A stretch of 64,000 nucleotides of DNA from Tritrichomonas musculus (Eukaryota > Parabasalia > Tritrichomonadida > Tritrichomonadidae). The translations under genes and the position numbers were made by a program. The stretch lies in the NCBI GenBank assembly GCA_039105265.1, contig JAPFFF010000007.1, positions 2,170,001 through 2,234,000 of the forward strand, in the 5' to 3' direction. Of this stretch, positions 30,777 through 41,278 are shown one piece after another. How positions within the stretch are numbered: the first letter of the stretch is position 1; each line of letters opens with the position of its first letter. The notes under the pieces are model-generated. The model did no database searches and was not told where the DNA came from. It saw only the letters and a program-made list of their open reading frames with translations.

Positions 30777-30895
30777 CATTTCAAATAATTCTTTAAAAAT
30801 CTTCTTATTAAAAATTCAAATAATTATTCTAAAAAAAAAAATAAACACATTCAATATTGAATAATTATTTTTTACCTTTCAAATTATTTGAAATG
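30777..30895. repeat. 14-bp inverted repeat, about 120-base hairpin-like block
   Basis: The two 14-base arms are exact reverse complements. The interior again has AATAATTATT-type pieces on both sides that could extend pairing. In DNA this AT-rich, chance is a real possibility; it may also be a tiny fold-back element. Confidence 0.35.
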
Positions 30896-31417
30896 ATTGC
30901 TCATGTGGTATCTTTGAAAAGCCGTTTTCGTGCATTTATATGTATATATTTCCTAGTATAAGTAGCATTGAAGTTTTAATTTTTTAATTTAATTGAATCT
31001 TGCTTCTCAAATAAAAATAATAATTATTTTTGAGGAAATCAAAAACATATTTAATATAATATTCTGTCTTTTATTATTGCATCCAGTTTTTTTTTTCAGG
31101 AACATGATGCTATTTAATTTTCATGATTTCCGAAATCTGTTGTTTAATTTTATATTTTTCTGAGCTTTAGTAACAAAAATTTTACAAGAGTTTCTTTGAA
31201 ATTCATTGAATAAATAAATAAAATTTATTCGTTATTTTTTTTTAACCAATGGTTTTGGAAAATTCAATACTTAGAAAAATTTTAATTCAAACTCTAAAAA
31301 AAATTTGAAAGGAGAGTCCAAACTATTTTCAAATATTTCAATGATTTTCAATGAATAAATTATTATCGAAAAAATAAAAAGTATTCAAATAATATTTCAC
31401 AAACATATAACGAAATT

Positions 31418-31422
31418 TCACT
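31418..31422 (+). promoter_or_regulatory. Candidate initiator element (TCACT)
   Basis: TCACT fits the trichomonad initiator consensus TCA-Py-(T/A), with transcription starting at the A. It lies 5 bases before the ATG at 31428, in line with the very short leaders of trichomonad mRNAs. A five-base match in isolation is weak evidence. Confidence 0.35.
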
Positions 31423-31427
31423 AGCAA

Positions 31428-32741
31428 ATGTCGAGAAAAGATGATTCTGTAACTATTACCCTAATGATTAAGTCTCTTTCATTTACTAAAAATATAAATG
31501 GTGAATTCTCCATCTCTTGGAATAGACATGGGAAAAATGGCTCAACTACTAAAAAGAAAATTGGAAAGAATAACCTCATAAAATATGATGTATACTTCCC
31601 AATGGAATGCAACTTTAAAAGAAAAAACAATGTATGGATAGAAAAAACAGTATCACTTGTATTATTTCAAGGAAAAAAGAAAATGCATAAATGGACTATT
31701 AATCTTGCAGATCTTTTTAACAAAGATGTAATCACTGAAGATTTAAAACGGGAAATTAATTCAATTGGAGAAGTTACTCTGTCAATCGTTTATTTCTTAG
31801 GAACGCCAGAGAAACTTTCCACTGTTCCGAGAGTTATCGAGCCAAATGCTATCTTTAAGCATAAAAGATATAGTATTACGTTAATGCCAGTATTCCAATC
31901 TGAAGAAACATTTCCAAGTTTAATTGCACAAGGACGTAGAACATCATTGAATAATAATATGAAGTCTACTCAAAATTTACTCCCACAAACTACTATGCAT
32001 TATCATACACATAATTATAATATTAGAAAATCAAAAAATTCTTTGCAATTATTAAGCAATTCTAAGTTTCATTTTACATCGCCTCAAGAAAAAAATGCAA
32101 TTACAGAAAGAATAGACCAGCTAGCAAAAGAAATGCGTGAAGAAGGACCAAAATATCAAAATGGTCTTCCATATTTTGGTATTAAAATCATGACACTTTT
32201 TAGTGAGCAACCATCTGACACAAGCCTTATTAATCCAATTGAAAAGGTATTCAATTGTGTTTGCAACATTGCTCAATTAAGTATTGAATTGTCTTTATAT
32301 GGTTTTATGTCTTTATCATATCTTTTCTTAGAACTTAAAAGCGCAGGCATTGATTTGGCATCTATTGAATCAAAAATTGATGAAAAAATTGATTGGTTAT
32401 TTTCTGATTTAATTCAAAAATTATTAATACAATATAGATCGGATTTATTAACAGATGATATCAAGGGCACAAATGAAAAACTAAGAGCTGTTTTTGCTGG
32501 AATTGAAGGAGAAGATAAATTTGGAGACTTCTTGATTGGGCTCATTCAGTATGCACTATTTGGATCGTTGCCTGCTAAAATTGCAAAGAAAAGAGTCACT
32601 GAAGCCCAAATAGATCAAATGCCATTTTTTGACAAAACCTTAATGTATGTTCCAGACACAGAAAAGCATTTGGTTTCTCCAGAAAATTTATATAAAACAG
32701 TCTTGCAAGAAATCAAAGAGGCTCCTATTCCAGTCAGATAA
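31428..32741 (+). CDS. NT-C2 domain protein
   Basis: 437 residues. Residues 7-125 form a beta-rich domain (VTITLMIKSLSF, FSISWNRHGK, KKKMHKWTINLADLF, GEVTLSIVYFLG) in the pattern of the NT-C2 domain (EEIG1/EHBP1 N-terminus), a lipid- or membrane-linked C2 variant. A basic linker spans about 130-220. Residues 230-437 are helical and could be a second domain I do not recognise. In other eukaryotes NT-C2 proteins link membranes to actin or Rab GTPases; that role here is inferred. The start follows a candidate initiator by 5 bases. Confidence 0.65.
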   Translation: MSRKDDSVTITLMIKSLSFTKNINGEFSISWNRHGKNGSTTKKKIGKNNLIKYDVYFPMECNFKRKNNVWIEKTVSLVLFQGKKKMHKWTINLADLFNKDVITEDLKREINSIGEVTLSIVYFLGTPEKLSTVPRVIEPNAIFKHKRYSITLMPVFQSEETFPSLIAQGRRTSLNNNMKSTQNLLPQTTMHYHTHNYNIRKSKNSLQLLSNSKFHFTSPQEKNAITERIDQLAKEMREEGPKYQNGLPYFGIKIMTLFSEQPSDTSLINPIEKVFNCVCNIAQLSIELSLYGFMSLSYLFLELKSAGIDLASIESKIDEKIDWLFSDLIQKLLIQYRSDLLTDDIKGTNEKLRAVFAGIEGEDKFGDFLIGLIQYALFGSLPAKIAKKRVTEAQIDQMPFFDKTLMYVPDTEKHLVSPENLYKTVLQEIKEAPIPVR

Positions 32742-33078
32742 TAATAATTTAGTATACTTACTTCATTACTCCTTGGACAATATATATTTTTTTTTTTTTT
32801 TGTACTTGAAAATGTATAACAATAATTTCCAGTTATAATTGATAATGTATATATTTAAAACAGAGATTATATAAAATTCGTTTTTTAATGTTTTTTTTGT
32901 GTGTATATTTGGTCTACAAAAAATTCAATTTTTTTTTTTTTTTTTGAGCAAATATCTTCTCAAAAAATAAGAAGAAATGAATGTGGGAATATAAAATACT
33001 ATTTCTTTTTTATAAAACAAACAAACAAACATATAAGAATACATATATATGAGAATATTCATAAATGAAAAATTCTAA
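32742..33078. other. AT-rich gap between convergent genes
   Basis: 337 bases with T-runs of 12 to 16 and a short (AAAC)n tract near 33017. It probably holds both 3' ends; no other structure seen. Confidence 0.5.
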
Positions 33079-36000
33079 TTACTTGTTAGAAATCTTCTCA
33101 ATCATATTCAAAGGCAATTCAGCAGCTTGAATAATAATTTTATCTGTTACCTTGAATTGATTAAACTCTAAAGTATTCTGACTTTCACTTAAATTATCAT
33201 TATTTTCTTTTTCATACTCATTATCGTTATCTTCAATAAAATTGTCCAAACCTATAACATCAGCTATGGATTTAGTTATGAAAAATTTTCCAATTTTGAT
33301 TGATGAGGTGAATAAAGATAAAACGTCAAAAATTACTCCTATTGCTCTACTTTTTGCCATTGGACTTTTCACAGTATTAAATAATTGTAATGGTCCACCA
33401 AAATCAACAGCACATTTCACCTGAGGTAATATGAAAGAGAAATCATTAATGAAATGAAACATGATATCGGTTGCTTCTTTTCCAGTTTTATTTGGCATTA
33501 AAAAAGTGCTTATGAAAAAGACCAATCTGTTATTTCGAGAATCAAGTTTGACTAAGCCTTGATTTTCATATAACTTAGCTTTTGATAAAATAATTGATAT
33601 GTTTTCAATTGATATTTGGTCAATGATTAATAGCACGACTGTTTTTGTATCCAAAGATGCTAAAGAAGCAAGTTTGTCAGAATTAACAGATAATTCTTGT
33701 AACATTCTTCTCCTTTTATTGATGAAAAAGTTTGTCGATTCATCTTTAATAAAAAGTTCCAATGGATTATTAAATTGCATTGAAAATTCAGATCCTTCAT
33801 CCAGAGAGAAGAACAGCTGCTTAGTTGGGATTTTTTTAGAGAAGAACTCATCAATTGTTATTCCTTTGTGTATAGTTGCAGAATTAATCAAAAAGTTCAC
33901 TAATGAATTCAAATCATGAATATAAAAGTTTGAATTCAAAATTTTCTCCAAGTATCCAACATGTGAAACAATATCATAATTTTCATCAAAGAAAAATGTC
34001 AAAAAGAAATCAAACTTTGTAGGAGGAGTTTGAAGGTCATTTGAGAATTTCTTCACTCTGTCGTTTGAAACTGATTGGCCATTATAAAGCTGAGATAAAA
34101 CAGGATTTGTTTGAGCCGATCTGAAGTTGATAAAATGAAAAATTTTATTAATGCAATTCATTAATAAAATATATTTCCAAGAGCTCCATATGAACAAAAC
34201 AAAGAACAAACAAGCAAAGAAAAGTGTCAAGGAAGTGACTAATATAATGTCAGCTTTTTTCATTTCTTCATAAAAATTATATTGAAATTCATCAACTTCA
34301 ACTAAGCTTGTAAAAAGATAATGAACACATATGGGATCAGGACCGAAAACAGCCTGAACAATAGAAGCGTTATAATAAGGAATAAGTGTTGAATTTATTT
34401 TAATTAAATATTCAATTACGGCAAATGTGTAATACATGAAATTGATTGAAGAATCAATTGGTGGAAGTGAAGGAAGATGGCTAATGATGTTTTTGTCATC
34501 AATTTTCTTTTCATTATTTGCTTTGACACAGTAAACAATTGGCAAAATAAAGAATGATAATAGGCATAATATGTAATATAAAATTGGATGATAAAAAGGA
34601 TTTGTTTTTACCTTTGGAATATGATGCTCTTGAAATTTCAATAAACGATCAAATTGAACTGAAATTGTTTTAAGTGCTGGTGGCTGAATTGTTCGGACAA
34701 TTGAAAATATTTTCCACAAATAATTCATGAATATGATTTTTAAGGCAAGTCCAAATGCAATAGCCAAGACAATGTCAACAATTGGAAGACCAATTAGAAA
34801 AGCTGCGTTTCGATTGATAGATCCTTTTGCATAATCGTGAATATGATCTGACAAATGTTGATATACTTGTTTAGCTATATCATCAAGAGCAGCAATTGTA
34901 TATATAAATTCATCTATTTCAAACACTTGAGCCGGAATTTTTCGGCATTGAATAAACATGATCGCGGTTCGATGATAATTAAAAAATAATGATTGAAATG
35001 TTGAATTTTCATATGTTATGTTGAAAGCATAAAGCTTAGGGAGACCAATTTTTGTTGAAAAATCTTGGAAAAAAATAGAATACTTTGATGTATCTTCTTC
35101 TGTTCGTGATAAATGATTAATTACAAACCAGAAAAATTGATCATTGAGTATTGAAGAAGGAGTTTCACCACCTTCTCTCAAATATTTCTTTGATATATTT
35201 TCATAGACGCGTGATTCAACCATTAAAATGAGCATAATGTCATATTGGCAAATAGCCAATCCTTGCCGAAAAAAAATTGTTTCGCGAATCATTCTTTTAA
35301 TGTAATCATAATGTTCTTTTTCTGTTTGAAGTAAGGTTTGGATGTGAAAATGTAGAAAGAATAAAATAATTGCAACAATTGTCATTAAAACCATTGTAAA
35401 AACCATAGAAAAAGTCTCTGCTCTGAAAAATGTAACTGGTTGAGGTAACGATTCGGGTTTTGTTGAAAATGAATTAGATAATCTTTTAATGTAAAAATCA
35501 TTTGTGTTGAAAAATGATGCTTTTCTTTGTGCTCTATCATGGCTTTCTTTTAATGACAAAAATGTATATTCGGTAGGTTCTTTTTCATCGATATAGGCAT
35601 TTGATTCTCGAATCATTGATTCATATCCTGATAGTAATTTGAACGCAATATACTTACTTCCATCAGATGACATCTTTGATCCTTTTGAAAAACATTTAGA
35701 AGATATCAAATAATCATTTTTAAAATCAGCCATAAACATTGACTTTTCATACATCACAGATGGAGAAAATGGAAACATTGCTTCAAGGTTTTTGAGGTTA
35801 TTGACATTTTTCACAAAATTAAATGCATAATTCTCAGCAAAAATAGAAAAGTGCCGTAATGATGTTGTTGTTGATGCATGGAGCCAAAAATCTTTGTGCG
35901 ATTGAGCAATGATGAGAAAAGACCATCTATATTCTTCGAGATATCTCGCAATAATTGGTGATATTGTTTCCGAGCATTGCATATAGCAATAAATGAGTTG

Positions 36001-37323
36001 AAATAGCAACAGTTCTGGAACCATATGTAGTTTCTCCACACTTAGCATATGAAGGAAAAATCGGTATGAGATGGGGTCAGCGCCCCAAACAGTTCCATAT
36101 AAAAATATTATATATGATATTAGCCAGTTGCTCTCTGGATACTCTTCAACGCAATATCTAATGAATGAAGGAGAAATTACAACTTTGTTCCCGGATGAAA
36201 AACCGTATTTAATTACCATTTCAATTTGTCCAACATTTGTCAATGAACTTAAACCAAGTTTTATCGCTTCAATTGATAGATTTTCAACACAATCAATTTG
36301 ATTTAATATGCGTAATGCTGATCTCCGTCGAAATTCATTGAAGAAATGAATTATCATAAAAATCAAAAGGCATATTACTGGAATTGATGATAATAACCAA
36401 GTTCCAAGGCGTCGTTTGAGATAATTCATGCATATTGCAACAGCTGAATAAAAAGATACTGTTAAATGCTTAGAAGATGATATATCGTTCATCCAGTATT
36501 GGTGGTAAGGGTGCTTAAATAAAATTGTTAATGAAACAGCAAAACTAATAACCAGTTGAATGGAATAGAGTAATATACGAGATGGAAGTAAACTAATTCT
36601 TTCAGTATTGTATCCAACGACATTATAAAGTAATATTAAAAAAGGAGTAAATGCTGAACCACCATGAAACCATTCGAATAAATTATTGTTAGGTCGAATT
36701 AGTGAATTGCTTTCAATATAAGATAAAAATGTAAAAAAGCAATAATAAAAGAAAAAAAAGATGATGAAAAAAAATGAAGCGATTGAAGTAATCAAGTTAT
36801 CTGATAAGCAGCGCGCTATGTAATAAATGCAGAATCCAAAACATGAGCTAAAAAATTGAAATAATATTATGTGAATGGGAAATGATAATAAATAATGAAA
36901 CTTACTGATTAAAACAGGATACATTACGCAAACCATGAAAAATATTAAAGAAAACGCCATTAGAATAATTTCTCCAATAAGAATTGTATTTGTAGATATT
37001 GCATCTGGAGAAATATAAGAAAGAATATACGATGTATTCCAAATAGAGTACTTAAATTTTGCTAAATTTTGTTCAGGTTTTAAACCATTATCGTTATCAT
37101 AATCGTCTCCTAAATTTTGAAAATAATGGCAAATTGGTTGGGAAAGAGGAAAAGAAGTAAGAATTATGCTAATTATTTCTGAAAAAAAGTTTATAGGATA
37201 ATTATTTAAACAAATATTTCTGTAAATTGATGAGAAAATATAAAGCCTCCACTTAAATCCAAGTTTTCTTGAATGATAACCTCCATTTTTAAATGTTTCA
37301 TTACCTTCCTCGCTTTTCATCAA
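33079..37323 (-). CDS. Polytopic membrane protein with a degenerate class III cyclase-like tail
   Basis: 1414 residues. About eight hydrophobic segments fill residues 20-330. A soluble block at 350-620 (YPESNWLISYIIFLYGTVWG, FFLHML, YRWSFLIIAQS) has the order typical of the expanded trichomonad adenylate/guanylate cyclase family. More membrane segments lie near 645, 860, 935 and 1060. The last 220 residues sit where the cyclase domain belongs: VVLLIIDQISIENI, a KLDSRNNRLVFF strand, CAVDFGGPLQLF and GKFFITKSIADVIG follow the cyclase order. I do not see a normal metal-binding DI(V/I)GF motif or an intact GD...V-N-A-R helix, so it is probably inactive or a regulatory subunit. Start: first Met, in a hydrophilic lead before the first hydrophobic segment. 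Confidence 0.65.
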   Translation of the reverse strand: MMKSEEGNETFKNGGYHSRKLGFKWRLYIFSSIYRNICLNNYPINFFSEIISIILTSFPLSQPICHYFQNLGDDYDNDNGLKPEQNLAKFKYSIWNTSYILSYISPDAISTNTILIGEIILMAFSLIFFMVCVMYPVLISKFHYLLSFPIHIILFQFFSSCFGFCIYYIARCLSDNLITSIASFFFIIFFFFYYCFFTFLSYIESNSLIRPNNNLFEWFHGGSAFTPFLILLYNVVGYNTERISLLPSRILLYSIQLVISFAVSLTILFKHPYHQYWMNDISSSKHLTVSFYSAVAICMNYLKRRLGTWLLSSIPVICLLIFMIIHFFNEFRRRSALRILNQIDCVENLSIEAIKLGLSSLTNVGQIEMVIKYGFSSGNKVVISPSFIRYCVEEYPESNWLISYIIFLYGTVWGADPISYRFFLHMLSVEKLHMVPELLLFQLIYCYMQCSETISPIIARYLEEYRWSFLIIAQSHKDFWLHASTTTSLRHFSIFAENYAFNFVKNVNNLKNLEAMFPFSPSVMYEKSMFMADFKNDYLISSKCFSKGSKMSSDGSKYIAFKLLSGYESMIRESNAYIDEKEPTEYTFLSLKESHDRAQRKASFFNTNDFYIKRLSNSFSTKPESLPQPVTFFRAETFSMVFTMVLMTIVAIILFFLHFHIQTLLQTEKEHYDYIKRMIRETIFFRQGLAICQYDIMLILMVESRVYENISKKYLREGGETPSSILNDQFFWFVINHLSRTEEDTSKYSIFFQDFSTKIGLPKLYAFNITYENSTFQSLFFNYHRTAIMFIQCRKIPAQVFEIDEFIYTIAALDDIAKQVYQHLSDHIHDYAKGSINRNAAFLIGLPIVDIVLAIAFGLALKIIFMNYLWKIFSIVRTIQPPALKTISVQFDRLLKFQEHHIPKVKTNPFYHPILYYILCLLSFFILPIVYCVKANNEKKIDDKNIISHLPSLPPIDSSINFMYYTFAVIEYLIKINSTLIPYYNASIVQAVFGPDPICVHYLFTSLVEVDEFQYNFYEEMKKADIILVTSLTLFFACLFFVLFIWSSWKYILLMNCINKIFHFINFRSAQTNPVLSQLYNGQSVSNDRVKKFSNDLQTPPTKFDFFLTFFFDENYDIVSHVGYLEKILNSNFYIHDLNSLVNFLINSATIHKGITIDEFFSKKIPTKQLFFSLDEGSEFSMQFNNPLELFIKDESTNFFINKRRRMLQELSVNSDKLASLASLDTKTVVLLIIDQISIENISIILSKAKLYENQGLVKLDSRNNRLVFFISTFLMPNKTGKEATDIMFHFINDFSFILPQVKCAVDFGGPLQLFNTVKSPMAKSRAIGVIFDVLSLFTSSIKIGKFFITKSIADVIGLDNFIEDNDNEYEKENNDNLSESQNTLEFNQFKVTDKIIIQAAELPLNMIEKISNK

Positions 37324-38572
37324 ACAAATATTTTATGAAAAGCAAATTGAATGATTTATACAATTTGAAAGATTTTTCAAATATTCCTTTCAAATACATT
37401 TAAATATTTTTATAAGAAATAATTATTGTATAAGTATTACAGATGTGATTTTCCTTGGAAAAAGCATTGAAATAATTTTATTCTCAATATTTTTCAGATG
37501 TGTAAACAATTCGGTAGAATTTTTAACCCGCACTTTTCCCAAAATTTTCATTCAATTTTGAAAGAGCTTTTAAAAAAACAAAACCATAAAATATTAAAAA
37601 AATGAATAAAGAAAGTATTTATCTTTAAATAAACTATTTATTATTAATAACCAATGGGAGTATGCAATAATTATCATTTATAATGAGATTTTATCTAGTA
37701 AATGACAATGATTTCATGTATGAAATGGTTCAATAAGCAAAATTTAAAACCATACTTTTACAATTACCAGATTAATGAGATATATGTAGGTAATTAGGTA
37801 AACTGTGATAAAACATTTCAAAATGGAAAATATGTTTATTTAACTTTTACAACATAAAAATATGCTTATGCGATATATTAATGCTAAAGCTTATTATTTA
37901 ACTCGAGTTTGATTTGAAACACAAGCTCTGAGTTAGATTATAATTTCAAATGACCAAAGGTTTTCATAAGATAATTACACTGAATATATGCTAAACCAAT
38001 AAGGAGTACGTATTTATTTGCTGCTATAAGATATAGTTGAGATTTAAAATAGAGCTCGACTTATATTGCTTTTATTATGTTTAATAAAATGAAATTGAAT
38101 TAAAATTTAGGGAAAAGTGCAGATTTCAAGATCTACCAACATTTCAAAATGAATTTATATTGGAGAAATGATTTATTAATATAATATATAACATAAAATT
38201 TTAAATAAATGATCACTAAGAATAAAATATTCAAATATGTAACACAGTTTCGTCAATAAAAATACGTTATTTTTCGTTAACCTTATATTTTTTTTTACTT
38301 AACATATTATAATCTGTTTATAAAACTATCATTATCTTAGATTTTTTTTCAAATATTATATTAATTATTGAATTAAAATATTTTCCTCCGAGGGATTAAT
38401 CAAAATGTATATATAAAAAATCATTTTGCATGATAACCATTGCAAAAAATGGATATTTGAATACGATTATTCTTGAAGCTAATTAAAAAATGAAAGAGAG
38501 TAAATTCAATCATTTTTTCAAATGGCATACTAAATTTTTCAATAAAAATTAATATAAGGATTATTAAGCAAA
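37324..38572. other. Long AT-rich gap between divergent genes
   Basis: 1249 bases between the 5' ends of the membrane-protein gene and the PRP39-like gene. I looked for frames, RNA genes and repeats on both strands and saw nothing I can support. Confidence 0.5.
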
Positions 38573-40345
38573 ATGGCACACAATCTTTGGACTCTTGTTA
38601 AAAAAGATCCCTACAATCATTACTTCTGGACAGAACTTGTTCGTGTCGCTGAAGAGTCAAAGAGTTTTGAAGGTATTGTTCGCGTTTATACAGGAATTCT
38701 TGAAAAGTTTCCATTACTTCATGTTTATTGGAATAAATGGGCTTTACTTGTCCATCAAAATGGTACAAGTAATTCTGTTAAAGATTCGCTAGAAATCTTT
38801 GAGCGCTCTGTGCAACCAGGTGTTTTAGAAAATAGTGTCGAAATGTGGCAATATTATTGTGAATTCGCGACAAAATATTGTGCACTTGAACTCAATGAAG
38901 ATCAAGTAAGAGAAATTCTTGAAAGAGCAATATCTCATGTAGGTGATGATTATCAAAGTGATACTATTTGGTCAATTTACATCAGCTGGGAAAACGAACG
39001 TCAAAGATACGACAATGTTTCTCAACTTTATATGCGTGTTTTATCAAAACCAGTTCGAAATCTTGATACTTTCTTTTCAAACTTTACTGAACATGCCAAA
39101 AATCATTCAATTGAAAAAGCTGCTACATCAGCCGAAAAATCCGTAATTGACGATCAGCTCAATCAAGAAGCTGATAATGATGTTACATTAAAAGCTGATG
39201 ATTTAGAAAGAAGAATGCAAACTCTTATTTACGAAAAAAGGCAACAAACATACTATCAAACAGCAGAATTTCTTCAAAATCGACAATTTTTCGAGATCAA
39301 AATTCGAAGAACTTACTTCCATTTCACCAGACCAAATCCAATTCAAATTGCAAACTGGTATGAATACATTGATTTTGAAACAAAGATGGGGAACATCGAT
39401 AGAGTCCAGCACTTATATGAACGATGCCTTATTCCTTGCCAAATGTGTCCTGATGTATGGATAATGTATGCAAACTTTTTGTTTTCAAATGGAAGAGCAG
39501 AAGATGCTGAAGCGCTCCTCGAGGAAAGAGGTTTAAAGGGTCTCATTGGAAGAGATCCCGAGTTTCTACGTCTTTACGGTATGTATGAAGAAAGCCATAA
39601 TCAAACAGAAAAAGCCCGCTATATATTTGAAGAATGTCTTCATGCTGGATTTTTAAGCAATGATGGCCCATTTTGGAGCAGTGGATCAGCGCATATTGCT
39701 CTTGCTTCATATTATCTTAGGCAAGGGACTCTTCATCCTGATGTACAACAAGAATGGTCAAGTAAAGCTATTCAAATTCTTTCTGATTACTTGAAGATCT
39801 TTGGTGATGTTCTTCCTGATCAATCAAAAGCAACCAGAAGAACAAATTCTTTTAATAGCAAAAATGAAAACCTCGATGCTCAGCGTGAATATACCATTGT
39901 TGCTGCTGCATTATCACATCTGATTGCTTTTGAAAATCCAGCATCAGATGGCTCTTATATTTCAGAATTAAGGAAAAAGTGCTTAAAGGTGCCCCTTGCC
40001 TTAGCTCTTTGTGTTAGAACACTTATTGAAGCCCAGCAAATTGATTTGGCTAAACAGATTTATGAGGACTTTTTGGCCTCACCTAATGCTCAGATGTCCC
40101 TTCAAGACAGATGCGAAATGTATCCTATCTACATTGAGTTTCTCAGAAGATATTCAAATATAACAGAGATAAGAAAAGCTGAAAGGCAATATTTGAACGT
40201 ACAGAAAGAAAGAAGATTAGAAATAATAGAAGAAAGAAGGGAAGCATGCAAAGACACATCTAACTTGTCAGAAATTATGGATAGATGGATTTTGTATTTA
40301 CAAGAATCAGACAATATGAAGAGAGGTTTCCAAGAAACTGAATAA
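38573..40345 (+). CDS. PRP39-like HAT-repeat splicing factor
   Basis: 590 residues built of HAT (half-a-TPR) repeats. The N-terminus LWTLVKKDPYNHYFWTELV, then IVRVYTGILEKFPLLHVYW and KWALLV, matches PRP39 (W-ll--nP-d---W--Ll, then --d-fl--YP---gYW-kyA). Further W/Y-spaced repeats continue through IWSIYISWENERQ, the ...ANWYEYIDFETKMG... block and VWIMYANFLF. PRP39 is a U1 snRNP-associated factor that helps choose 5' splice sites. Its presence fits a genome that keeps spliceosomal introns, such as the two in the RBX-like gene here. The alternative, another HAT protein such as CRNKL1 or CSTF77, is less likely from the N-terminal match. Confidence 0.78.
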   Translation: MAHNLWTLVKKDPYNHYFWTELVRVAEESKSFEGIVRVYTGILEKFPLLHVYWNKWALLVHQNGTSNSVKDSLEIFERSVQPGVLENSVEMWQYYCEFATKYCALELNEDQVREILERAISHVGDDYQSDTIWSIYISWENERQRYDNVSQLYMRVLSKPVRNLDTFFSNFTEHAKNHSIEKAATSAEKSVIDDQLNQEADNDVTLKADDLERRMQTLIYEKRQQTYYQTAEFLQNRQFFEIKIRRTYFHFTRPNPIQIANWYEYIDFETKMGNIDRVQHLYERCLIPCQMCPDVWIMYANFLFSNGRAEDAEALLEERGLKGLIGRDPEFLRLYGMYEESHNQTEKARYIFEECLHAGFLSNDGPFWSSGSAHIALASYYLRQGTLHPDVQQEWSSKAIQILSDYLKIFGDVLPDQSKATRRTNSFNSKNENLDAQREYTIVAAALSHLIAFENPASDGSYISELRKKCLKVPLALALCVRTLIEAQQIDLAKQIYEDFLASPNAQMSLQDRCEMYPIYIEFLRRYSNITEIRKAERQYLNVQKERRLEIIEERREACKDTSNLSEIMDRWILYLQESDNMKRGFQETE

Positions 40346-40624
40346 ATAATAATATTATTAAGAAAATTATCTATTTTATTTATTTGTTTTGTTTGTTTGT
40401 CTCCTCATTCTATTTTCATTATTAAATATTGCTTTCTGAAACTTACACTTTATTTTTAAATCAAATTATTGATTTTAAAACAATTGATTATCAATACTAT
40501 TTGAAATACAAAATATACTATTTTTTTAGGAACAAAAGCAGTTAAAAATCATCTATAGTAATTTCTTTAATAAAAAAAAAAAAAATTAAATTTGGATATA
40601 CAATTAATATTATTGTTGATTGGA

Positions 40625-41278
40625 TTAACAGAATTCGCTTTTTGCTTTATATTTTAAATTTTCAATATTTTTGTTCTCATCTGTTTCATCATGTTCTTTG
40701 TTAATATCTGAACCGTCATTTGCCAATTGGTTGGAAGTATTGTCAATCTGATTATTTCCTATTTCATTATTTGAATCAATTTTTTGTTGTTGGTTGTCTT
40801 CATTATTTGTGCTTGTATTATCAGGAGTAGGATTGTTTAATCCGTCTGTATTATTATTAATGAAACTTTTTATTCCCTTAAAAAGAGAATTAATCATCAT
40901 ATCTGCATCTGGGTGATTAGGAATTAATTTCATCATTTCATCAATTTCGGATTCAGATTTCTGTAATTTGGATTTTATTGAACGAAGTTTTTTATCTCGA
41001 TCAAGGCGAGATGTGCGTCCACTATTCAAAATGCCTTCTTCTTCTAATTTAGATGACATTTGAAGAATAGAGTGGACAAGTCTATCAGTGGCTAATGCTG
41101 TGCATCGAGTAAATTTAATAAATTCTAGAATTTCAGCTTGTGTTGGTACTGTTGAATTAATTTGTGGTTGTGGATTTTGTGACTGAAGGTGATTTAATTG
41201 GTTTTCTAATTGATTGTTAGTATTTTCGTCTATCATAATGAAATAGTTAACCAATATTTTTCTTTTTAAAAAATTCAA
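40625..41278 (-). CDS. Small Asn/Gln-rich protein of unknown function
   Basis: 217 residues from the first Met; a second Met at 41236 (MIDENTN...) gives 203 residues and is as likely, since the lead is basic and hydrophobic. Residues about 50-135 look folded and helical (EILEFIKFTRCTALATDRLV, then a charged coiled stretch). The C-terminal 80 residues are low-complexity Asn, Asp and Gln. No domain recognised. It is tail-to-tail with the PRP39-like gene, 279 bases apart. Confidence 0.55.
   Translation of the reverse strand: MNFLKRKILVNYFIMIDENTNNQLENQLNHLQSQNPQPQINSTVPTQAEILEFIKFTRCTALATDRLVHSILQMSSKLEEEGILNSGRTSRLDRDKKLRSIKSKLQKSESEIDEMMKLIPNHPDADMMINSLFKGIKSFINNNTDGLNNPTPDNTSTNNEDNQQQKIDSNNEIGNNQIDNTSNQLANDGSDINKEHDETDENKNIENLKYKAKSEFC

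Larger units (their letters stand above)
30457..31427. other. AT-rich gap with a hairpin-like inverted repeat
   Basis: 971 bases between two plus-strand genes. CATTTCAAATAATT at 30777-30790 is exactly reverse-complemented at 30882-30895, with further partly pairing sequence inside. Otherwise I see A- and T-runs only and no frame of note. Confidence 0.5.
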
